Source: Warburgia ugandensis (taxonomy: Eukaryota; Streptophyta; Magnoliopsida; Canellales; Canellaceae). From it: a DNA stretch of 64,000 nt. Within the stretch, counting starts at the first letter, position 1; each line of letters starts with the position of its first letter. The DNA is taken from assembly GCA_035236585.1 (NCBI GenBank), contig CP141127.1:66879495-66943494 (forward strand), in the 5' to 3' direction. Below are positions 33,998-49,889 of the stretch, in pieces. The translations under genes and the position numbers were made by a program. The notes below the pieces were generated by a model. The model did not search any database, was not told where the DNA came from, and saw only the letters and a program-made list of their open reading frames with translations.

Positions 33998-34817
33998 ACC
34001 CTGTCTCTTGTACGGCCAAACTATTCACCTTGGTTTCTGTGTTGACGACGTAAGGCAATGACGTGGAACTCCTCGAGCAGACGCATGCAGTAGCGATCTA
34101 ACCAAGGTAGGCCACCCTCCACCATTCCCTGTGTTTACCTATAGTTTATGTTGTTTTTAATGCCGGAAAATAGTGTGGATTGCCGTTTTCCGGTGAACAA
34201 GTAGGCAGTACTGTTTTGTTAAAGTAAACTGATGAAACGGCATCAGATTGTGATCTGAACCGTCCATCATAGGCATTGTAACATGAAAAACAATCCCATG
34301 AATTTTCATGGTGATCGGACGGCTAGATATGCCGAAAAACTCATAAAACAGTAGATTGAAAAATTTTAGGGACGTGATAAAAATTGTGTAAAAACACTAG
34401 ATAATGGCATAGTTGGTTGAAAAGGGGCTTATAAATGAGATCTACGCAAAAAACTGAGCAAAACGGTGCAAAAATCGCACCATTTGGACACCTATATGTC
34501 GCCGGCGGCGACTGGAGTCTGGCCGTCTTCTCCGGCGACGGCAGCCGTTGGTGACATGTGTCACCCCTGTCGCACGCCACGTAGGTGACACGCAGGCGAC
34601 ACGCATGCAGGCAGCACGCGCCAGACACACGATGCCGCGCGCGTCGCATCAGCACGCCACGCGTCCCACGCAGGGGACACGTGGCACCGCGCACCATGCG
34701 CCACGCGTGCGCAGCACATTGACTCACGTCAGGTACACCCACGCACAGCGCCCACGAACGCCGTGCATGCGTGCGCATGAAACGACGCACGCGCCGCAAG
34801 AAATCGACGCCCGCATA

Positions 34818-35000
34818 GTGCGTCTGTGCACGCGCCCGCACGGAGACGCAGCGCAGACGCATTTAGTGTGTCTGTGCACGTACCGCACGGAGACGCAGCG
34901 CAGACGCGTTCAGCGCGTCTGTGCAAGCGCCCGCACGATGACAGGCGTCCGCCTGTCCAGCGCGTCTGTGGAAGCGCCCGCATGGGCGAGCACGTGCGAC
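34818..35000 (+). repeat. GC-rich minisatellite, about 48-bp unit, 3.7 copies
   Basis: Units begin GTGCGTCTGTGCACGCGCCC, GTGTGTCTGTGCACGTACC, GCGCGTCTGTGCAAGCGCCC and GCGCGTCTGTGGAAGCGCCC. The first two continue GCACGGAGACGCAGCGCAGACGC, given here as two words: GCACGGAGACGC and AGCGCAGACGC. The array is not preserved in the neighbouring truncated LTR. Confidence 0.7.
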
Positions 35001-36879
35001 GCACGGTTTTTTTGTGATTTTTCGGGTCCTTTGACCCGTTCATTCATAAAATCTTGATTTTTAGGAGCTACAGAGGTCCAAATCGCGATCCGGAAGAGGC
35101 GTTGCGACCGTATTGACGGCGCGGACCTAGATGTGACTTGAAAAGTTAGATATAAATTCTGTTTTTAGAGTTAAACCAGAGAATGTTGTTAGATAGTCTC
35201 AATCAGGCTGATCAATAGATGATCAGGCCTTATAGGTTGATAGTATATATCAAATGTGAGATAATCTAGGAGATTAGAGGGTTAAACAGTATTAAATTAC
35301 TAAATGATGGAAGATTTATGATGTAACAGGTACGTAAGAGCGCGCCACGTGATATTTCCACGCGCTTGATTTGAGCATTTCATTTCTGAGGTAGGTGATT
35401 CTATTCAATTATTTCATGATTTCAATAACCATGAATGGATTTTAAAGCTTTGAGACATGTGTTTTACATCTTCTCGTATACATAATTAGATCCCTATTTT
35501 CGTGTTATAGCATGACTTTTCTATTTGGAAATGACAATGTTTGTTGGGCTTTAATTGTGTTATTGAGATTATTTATAACATATTTACAAGGTTTGTAAGA
35601 TTTATACCTTGCCGATGATTTATGACGAGTGCTTTCACCCGGTGGGTACTATGTTAGGAGGGTTGTAGGGTTGGCCACCCGCCCTCTGATTTTGTGATGA
35701 GGATGATGATAGACACCACCCTAGAGTGATATAGGGCCAAGTACGTAGGAGTGGTATCATGGGTAGTCCCCCCTATGGGTCCGTTCCTTCCCATGGGGAC
35801 GGAGAAAGTCTCTCGTTTGGTGTCGACGAGGAGCGGCAGTGGTTTAGACCCTGATGGGGTTGCCACTGCAGCATAGTAACCCATATAGTTGTGCATGTTT
35901 ATATGACGTTGTATGTATGGTGAGCCGGGGCATGTCGGGCCTAGGCCGTGAGAGACTCTGGGGGCTGATGTTGACTGCACGGGAGGTACCAAAGTTAGTA
36001 TGGATACACATCACTAGTGATTGAGTATATGTGGTTGAGTATATTGGAGAAATTTTGATATAGTTTTGATATAGTGTTTTGGTATCAATGATTGCATGCA
36101 TATCTTTCCATGGGTATATATACTAGTATGGTTTTGATGTACTTGCCTTGTATTTTGATCATGCCTTGCATGCTATACTGATTAACCTCGGCATCTGATT
36201 TGTGAAAGTTGTGATTTCAAGCATTTTAGTTATTTGACATGTTTTGGGTATGCTCCCCTTATGAGAATTCTATTATAAACTTTGTTAAACTTTATTTGAG
36301 TGTAATCACCTACACAAGCATAGCTTGCTGAGGCATTGCCTTGTTTTGCAATGCCTCAGATTTGGAACGCGATAATATCAAGGGAAAGCAGGCAGAGTAG
36401 CGGGGATCTGGAAGGAGACTTGAAGACATTCCATTTTATTTTCTCCTTCGGACATATATTAGAGTTTGTCACTTGGATTAGACTTTTGAGACTTTCTTAG
36501 ATGTGGATACATATTATAGATTGGACTCATATTATGTTATGGAGGATTGTTAAAGTTTAGATGGAAATATTGTGGTGATTATGGATGGAACTTGGTGACG
36601 TTTGAATTGATTTATTATCATCTTTAATTAGCCAGTGTATTTATCGTGGTTTTTAATCGAGCATGCTCAGAGTATCAAGGTTTTAATGTTGTTTATGATT
36701 ACAGTTTTGAATGATGCTGACCCCCGAAGTTTACGCTTTCGAGAAATTCTTTTAAAGCTGCTTTAAAAGCTCTATAATATAAAATTTTAAATTTTAGGGA
36801 TCCCGTCTATTTTCGTAAAATGTATTGTTATTTTTATTTTAATGAGGAAAAAGTTTTGTTAAAACCCGGGGTGTCACAA

Positions 36880-39346
36880 ACGGCTAGGGATGCCGAAAAC
36901 TCATAAAATAGTAGATGGAGAAATTTTAGGGACGTGACAAAAATTGTGTAAAAACACTAGAAAATGACAGAGTTGGTTGAAAAGGTGCTTGAAAATGGGA
37001 TCTACATGAAAAACTGAGCGAAACGGTGAAAATTTGCACTATTTGGACACCTGAGCGTCACCGGTGGTGACTGAAGTCTGGCCGTCTTCTCCGGCGGAGG
37101 CAACCGTCAGTGACACGTGTCACCCCCTGTCGCATGCCATGTAGGTGCCATGCATGCAGACGGCATGCGCTAGACGCACGACATCACGCGCGCGACACGC
37201 GACGTCACGCGCGCAGCACTTGCACTTGCACCCTCACGCCACGTGCACCGCACCCGTGCACCACGCAGGCTACACATGGCACCACTCGCCATGCGTGCAG
37301 CGCATTAAAGCACGCTAGTAGTACACGTTGTCACAGCACGCCAACGAATGCCCATGCACGCCTGCGGTACACGCGTGTGCATGAGGACAACGCACATGCG
37401 CAGTGCATCCACGCACGAAGATAGTGCATACATGCGCAGCGTGTTCGCACACGCACTTGCACAAAGTCGATGCACGCACGCGCACATGCGATGTATGATT
37501 TTGGGATTTTTGTTGACCTGTCCATTTATAAAAACTTGATTTTTAGGAGCTATAGAGGTCCAAATAGCAATCCGAAAAAGGCATTGCAACCGTATCGACA
37601 ACACGGACCTAGATTTGACTTGAAAATCTAAATATAAATTCCTTTTTAAGGGTTAAACCACTGAATGTGGTGAGATAATCTCAATCAGGCTAATCAATGG
37701 ATGATTAGGCCTTAGATCTTGATAGTATACATCAAATGTGAGATAACTTAGGGGATTAGAGAGATGAACGTCATTGAATTGGCAAATGATGGAGAATCTA
37801 TGATGTAATAGGTACATCAGAGCACGCAACGTGATATTTCCACGCTCTTGATTGGAGCACTACATTTATTGAGGTAGGTGATACCATTCAATTATTTCAT
37901 GATTTCAGTAACCATGAGCGGATTTTTAAAGCTTTAAGACGTGTTTTATGTCTTCTCATGCACATAATTAGATCCCTATTTTCGTGTTGTAACATGACTT
38001 TTCAATTTGATAATAACAATGTATGCTGGGCTTTAATCGTGTTATTGGGATTATTTATAGCGCATTGACATGGTTTATAAGATTTATATCTTGCCGATGA
38101 TTTATGACGGGTGCTTTCACTCGGTGGATACTATGCTAGGAGGGTTGTAGGGTTGGCCACCCGGCCTCTGATTTTGTGATGATGATGATGATTAGACACC
38201 GCCCTAGAGTGATATAGGGCCAAGTACGTAGGGGTGGTATCATGGGTAGTCCCTCCTATGGGTCCGTTCCTTCCCATGGGGATGGAGAAAGTCTCTTGTT
38301 TGGTGTCGACGGGGAGTGGCAGTGGTTCAGATCCTAATGGGGTTGCCACTGCAGCATAGTAACCCATATAGTTTGTGCATGTTCATATAACTTTATATGT
38401 AGGGTGAACCGAGGCAAGTCGGGCCTAGGCTGTGAGAGACTCCGGGGGCTGATTCGGGTTGCACGGGAGGGACCAAAGTTAGTATGGGTACACATCACCG
38501 GTGATTGAGTATATTGGAGCATGTTGGTATAGTTTTGATACAGTATTCTGTTATCCATGATTGCATGCATATTATCCCGTGGATATATACTAGTATGGTT
38601 TTGATGTACTTACCTTGTATTTTGATCATGCCTTGCATGCTATACTGATTTAACTCAACATCTGTTTTGTGAAAGTTGTAATTGCAAGCATTCAGTTATT
38701 TAATATGTCTTGAGTATGCTTCCTTTATGAGAATCCTATTGTAAATTTTTGTTAAACTTTATTTGAGTGTAATCACCTACACAAGCATAGCTTGCTGAGG
38801 CATTGCCTTGTTTTGCAATGCCTCAGATTTGGAACATGATAACAACAAGGGAAAGCAGACGGAGTAGCGGGGATTTGGAAGGAAACTTGAAGACATTCCA
38901 TTTTATTTTCTTATTCGGATATATATTAGAGTACGTTTCTTGGACTAGACTTTTGAGACTTTCTTAGATGTGGAGATATATTTTATAGATTGGAATCATA
39001 TTATTGTATGAAGGATGTTAAAGTTTAGATGGAAATATTGTGGTGATTATGGATGGAACCTAGTGACATTTGACCTGATTTATTATCGTCTTTAATTAAA
39101 CTATGTATTTATTGTGCTTTTGGATCGAGCATGCTCAGAGTATCAAGGTTTTAATGCTACTTATGATTGTAGTTTTCAAATGTGGTTGACCTCAAGGTTT
39201 TCACTTTCAATCAATTCTTTTTAAAGCTGTGCTAAAAGTTCTATAATTTAAAATTTTAATTTTCAGGGATCTCGTCTATTTTTCTTAAAACGTATTATTA
39301 TTTTTATATTTATGAAGAAAAGTTTATAAAAACCCGGGGAGTCACA
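36880..39346 (+). repeat. second family C LTR, lacking its first about 425 bases, directly abutting the first
   Basis: From ACGGCTAGGGATGCCG it aligns with the first LTR from about 34319 to its end and finishes AACCCGGGGAGTCACA. It joins directly to the end of the first LTR, with no primer site, interior or target duplication between. It has lost the promoter but keeps the GC-rich segment (about 37090-37490), the candidate intron (37874-38826) and the 3' palindrome. Confidence 0.85.
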
Positions 39347-42300
39347 AGTTGGGAGAGATCTTTTTTGGATTTGTTGAAGAGTTTCTTGGTATGTGGCTTT
39401 CTTGGGTGATGTTACTCTCCTTGATGAGTGACACATCAAGAAAAAGAGCATTGAGTAGTTGTGTTTTGAAGGTAGGAGATTTGTATATGCTTAATAGCGT
39501 TGAAGTGGATTTGTAGGAGGATTTTTTATGCATGACACTTTAAGGAGTTCGTGCAACATCAACTTCAATCTCTCTAAGGGAGTTTTATTTTGCTAGTATC
39601 TTTACGTTCATTACATTTAGTGAGAATTTATTATTTGGTTAAATGAAAATATTTTCTCTTGTTTTATTTGTTAGTTGGTGTTGTTCTTTGCTTTATTGCA
39701 ATATTAGATGTATGTTAGGGTTTTATATGCTTTATTTTAGCTTTTAGTATTGTTTGATCTTTATTTGACAGTAGTAATTTTGTTATTCTATTGTTGTAAC
39801 TTTTAGGAGTATTTTTGGGTATAGTTGTAGATTTAATTATGAGTAGCTAAATCTACACCTATGATAAGGATGAATCCACACTAAAATTAGGTGTATTCAA
39901 ATTTAAATTTATGTTAGTTTTAATATCAATCTTAGGACAAGCCAAGTTAATATACATAAATAGTATTCTTTTCATGAGAATTATGAGGTATTTCCTATAG
40001 TTTAGAAACTAGTTATTGTATATTAGTTAACTCAATGTACGTAAATTTTGAAATAATTTGTGATTACAAAACAATACAAGATATGCTCTAAAACATATAC
40101 ATTAAGTTCGGTGAATAATTAGGATTGAGAAAATATAAAAAATAGGACTTTTAATGTACACATTTTCCATGTTTCTAATCCATTAATGTTTTATTAACAT
40201 GAGTAATACTAATATAAAATGCTTAATTTTGAATATATATATATATATATATATATGATTTTAGTATGGTGGAGTCTAATACATTAGATTTTAGAATTTG
40301 ATTAGTTTATTCTCTTCTAGTGTAATTGATAATTTTAGCATGATTGTTATTCTTCCATTAGTTGGCTAGGTTAAAATAATTTAAAATCGATTTTGATTAA
40401 AATTTTCAAATTTCAAAAGTGAGTCCACATGAGATGGACCTATACTTGCACTTTCTATAGTCCAATAGATCCGTGCACTTGTGGTATTTTAAAATAAACA
40501 TCATATTCTATGGTTATCTCTATAATATGGCTGTGACAAACACTTCTTGGGATGAACTTTTGGTAAAGTAAGTTGTAATTGGTTAGCTCCATTTTAGGAT
40601 TAAGTCTTTGATTGTGACTTGAAATGATATTTTCAATGCCCAACATTTTCATAAAATGACTTTAAAAAAATAAAAGAATTCTTGCTATTTTTTTGAAAAA
40701 GAATTTCCAAACTAGGGATCCCAAATTTCAAAATAATTCAAATTGTCATTAAAAAACCCACTTCGTCACAATTTTGGTATCATATCCCAAATTCACATCA
40801 CTCACAACCAATTATTCAGTGTGAAGTCATTGGTTGTCAATAAAATAGAGACAATTGGTCTCGTGATAAGGACCATTAGGCGAGAGTGTGGGGATGACCC
40901 TATGGGGAGATGACACTCCTTAGGAGTCCTCAGGATAAAGAGTTACAACGTAGGGGGCATTTCTATGGATGATCCTGAGGATGGATCAATTTATACATAG
41001 GCAAACCCAATTTTAGTGTAATTATCTTTAATTTCCTAAAATAAGATGTTGTAATATTATTAGTTAATTTATTTTAAATAGCAAATTTAAATTCAGGTCA
41101 ATACTTTCAATTTTAGCATGATTGTCTTTAAATTCCTTAGAATTATGGAAAATACCTTAAAAGAGGCAATTGATAACGTACAGATGGACTTCACTAAATA
41201 CATATACATCATGAAGTATAATCATAGTAAGGGCAATAGTTAGTAGGACAATATATAGATTATCAAATCCTTGGCCCAAACTAGGAGAATAATAAACCCT
41301 ATCAATGACATTTGAAATGTTCATGGACTTAATTAAAATCAATTAGAAAGAGTACTTAGGGTTAAAATGCTCATAGGAACCTTATGAAAGGTTGAGCTAA
41401 GGTCACTCTAGTGAATGCTGAATATGGTGGTTAAGGGGGTTCTCTAATAAAGCCTCTCTCTTCCCCTACTTTCCACTGAAGTTTGTGAGATCTAAACGCC
41501 TACTTACATGAGGATTGAAGTAACCACTTTGTGTTTAGCCATTCAACTAGTAACCCTTAGTCAATTTGAAATAAGAGGAGCTGTCTAGACTTAGGATGGA
41601 ATAAGCTATCTTCAACTAGTAAAACATTAACTGGTTAAATAATAATAATAAGAGCATCAAAGGTTAGTAAATTATCTAATCCTAATAAAAATTATAAGTA
41701 AGATAAGGATGATCAAACAAGATCCATAGGATCTTGAATGATCAAGAACAATAAGAATCTTAATGACGTATTTTATTATGTATCTATGTTGTAGACAAAT
41801 CTAGATAGAGAATCCAAACACTTGATCAAATATGATTTAAGGAAGAGAACCAAGATCATCCTCCTTAGGGATGATCAAACAACTAAACTTAGATCAAAGA
41901 AGAACTGGATGATAGAAGATCTAAGCCCTTAATCTTTATCAACAAGTATAAATTGTTGATCAAAGGATCAATGAAAGATCAAGATAAAAGAAAAGGAATA
42001 CACAAAGACTTAGATTTGAGGAAGATAAATCATGATAGGACAAAAGATCTATATCTTTTATATTAAAGGACAAGATTAAACAAATAATATAGATAGGATA
42101 AAAAATATAGGATTATTTTGATTGTATAAATATTGATAGTATGTATGGATTTACATATTACATCCATTAGTAGGATCATGGAAGATCTGAAGAGATGGAT
42201 CACTACTTGAAGGTAAGAGGATTTGATGAATGCATCTACATAAGAAATACATGTTGAATGCATGATCTTATGTCTAAAAATGTTGACAAGTGTAATGTAA

Positions 42301-42380
42301 ATACTTGTATTAAATCCATTGAAAACCCTTATGATCCAACCAAAACACATATGAAATGGTTAAGTTAGAATTGAGGGAAA
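39347..42380. other. AT-rich region without recognised content
   Basis: No open frame longer than about 65 codons, no LTR ends and no domain recognised. An AT run lies at 40232-40256. The phrase GGCGAGAGTGTGGGGATGACC near 40880 and similar words are not assignable. Confidence 0.4.
40232..40256 (+). repeat. (AT)n microsatellite
   Basis: Uninterrupted AT run of about 12 units. Confidence 0.9.
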
Positions 42381-42479
42381 AACTTTAAGTGAATAGGGAA
42401 CTAGAAGATATTCCAGCCCTAAGTAAACAGATAAATTGTCTGATACGTATGAGAATTACTTTACATACAAGCATGGAGG

Positions 42480-42850
42480 CTTGTGGTTTTGTTTTAAACA
42501 GACATAAGCCTAGGGATGCTATGCTAGGAGAGCTAGTAGGGTTTGGCCACCCGCTCTTCGTAACTTGTTATTATATAGATACCAAGCCTAAATGAGGTTA
42601 AAAGTTGGGTGGAGCAATTATGGGAAGGCCACCATTGCGACAGCCATGGTCCTCCCCATATGGACATGGATATTGTGATTTCCACCAAGGATGGTATAGG
42701 AGGATTATTGGGCAGTTATCCAGGTGCACTGGTACAAATTCTGACTGCATGCATAGTAGTCCTTTGAGTATTTTTGCATTATGATGCATGACATAGTGAA
42801 ATGCCTTATGATATGGCATGATGAGATGTCGGGTAATCGTGGATTACAGA
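42480..42850 (+). mobile_element. relic of a long LTR related to families A-C
   Basis: GATGCTATGCTAGGAGAG, GGGTTTGGCCACCCGC and a following block with GGCCACCATTGCGACAGCC recall the conserved module found in the candidate introns of the three long LTR families (for example GCTATGCTAAGAGG near 51657 and TATGTTAGGAGGG near 35649). No ends or target duplications were found. Confidence 0.45.
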
Positions 42851-42948
42851 TACGACCCAAATGAGGGAGTATTTCCACTAGAGTTTGGATGATTTACCAA
42901 CACAGTATAAGATGGGTATGATTATGTTTTGAGATATTAACTGAAGAG

Positions 42949-43030
42949 AAATAAAACATTGTCTCCAATGTTTGAAAAAATAGGACCCTATATGAAAATA
43001 GAAAGATGTAGAAAATTGAGATTTGAAAGA
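42949..43030 (-). mobile_element. Athila-type 3' untranslated relic, repeated at 49797-49880
   Basis: On the minus strand, CAAACATTGGAGACAATGTT resembles the characteristic phrase just after pol in Athila elements. The surrounding 80 bases recur at 49797-49880, with words such as ATAAAACATTGTC and TATGAAAATGGAAAGATA. It could mark an older Athila copy or a segmental duplication. Confidence 0.5.
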
Positions 43031-48379
<5,349 letters not shown>

Positions 48380-49889
48380 CACTCCTCAACCAGAATTTTT
48401 CTAGTCTTGTGCAAAACATGATAAAAATCATTTTACAAAAACAAGAACAAAATTTCACTTTTGTAAGTACTGATGATTGCATTTAGTATATGCAATAAGT
48501 CCTTGAACCCTAAGGTTATCCTTAGTGGATGAGATAGGCCTCATGAGGGTTTGAATTGAATATACCCACAAAATTTCCTAAGTTTGAGTTCCCCATCTTT
48601 TCTAAGAAAATCCTCATTCATTAACACCCTACTAGTTTTTCACAACTCAATGGAGATAACTGACAATTCTACAAAGTATACACATACTAAAGACATTTCA
48701 TTCTAGTTATTTATAGAAGTGTATGTGTGAGTACGGCCACATAAGTCATGTCTTCTAATTAAATATGCTTAAATTTCATTAAAAATATGTTTTGACCTCA
48801 AATCCTTATAGGAATACTCTCAAAAGTGAAGCTCTCACATAAAGGGCTAAACATATTTCTCTCATTATGTGACTTGATTCAACAAGGCTAATGGTTCACA
48901 TAAATTTTTATGTGCTTATGAGACAAAGCAAAGTGATCTCTAAGAGTGAATGTTATCATCAAGAATAATAAGGGTAATTTATAATAAGGCTAATTTACCT
49001 TAATTCCTTCTTTTTACATCTTCTTTAAGGTTACATTCCACCTAAGATCCACAGGTCTTTAAATGAGATGACACATAGGTTTGGGACATGTTTTGAAAGA
49101 AAAACTTCTCGTGTTTTTCACTTCTTTAACCTTTTGTCCTTTTTTGAAATTTTTCTATCAACTCTACTCATATTGAAAAATGGCTTATGGATATTTATTT
49201 CTTGGTTATTCTAGGTTAGAGTCAGTGGAGTTAAGAAAGAAAAGGTTAATAATAGGCTCAATGGGCTAACTAGTTATAGTAGGTTTTATGTGTTTAGGCT
49301 GAACAAGGATAGCCTATATCATTCCTTAGGTTTCCTAAAGCCTATTAGATTCGATAAATTTTATGGAAAGAAATCTATTACTCATATTTATTCTAGATAG
49401 TAAACAATAATAAAGATAACAGGATCACACTAAACTATGTACAGTGAAGAAAAAGTGGAATTATTTATAACTCTCTGAAAGAAGATAGTATCTAAACTTA
49501 ATTGGGTTATAGGTCTCTACTAATTTTCCTCAAGGTCTCTAAATCATACCTCGCTATTAGTCTTGACTATCTGTTGTATGTAAATATTTTTCAAGAATTA
49601 ACCTTCATAAAATAGTTCAACAAATGAATAATATGAAAAATGAGCCATATGCACTTCCATTTAGAAGTTAAAATAGTGGAATTACTAAGTTTTGAAAATA
49701 TAGTTCTCATCACAGCAAGGGACCTTTACCTCAAAGACCAATTTTTTTTAAAATTCAGAAATTCAAAATCTCTATGTACATCTATAGTCCCCAACCTCAA
49801 TAAAACATTGTCCATAATGTTTGAAAACATAATACCTTATATGAAAATGGAAAGATATAGAAGGAAGACATTTGAAAAACATCTGGGTT
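48380..49889 (-). mobile_element. Athila-type post-pol region, left of the inserted element
   Basis: On the minus strand this continues the pol at 58901-61692 once the 9-kb insertion is ignored. It contains CAAACATTATGGACAATGTT (49805-49824 region) followed by GGTTGGGGAC, the usual wording after Athila pol, and then non-coding AT-rich sequence. The 84-codon frame at 49640 has no known relative. The last five bases (GGGTT) are the target duplication of the inserted element. Confidence 0.6.

Larger units (their letters stand above)
33893..36878 (+). repeat. 3' LTR of the truncated chromovirus (family C), complete
   Basis: About 2.99 kb from TGTAATAACCCTAAAATT to AAAACCCGGGGTGTCACA. It contains a TATA box in a perfect inverted repeat (33983-33997), a GC- and CpG-rich segment (about 34500-35030) with a 48-base minisatellite, and a candidate intron (35391-36359). 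Open frames in the GC-rich part are composition artefacts. Confidence 0.88.

Noticed and set aside
34341..35057. Overlapping open frames of 169-173 codons, rich in Arg, Ala, His and Cys
   Set aside because: They come from the CpG-rich minisatellite part of the family C LTR on both strands. The paralogous LTR does not keep them open.
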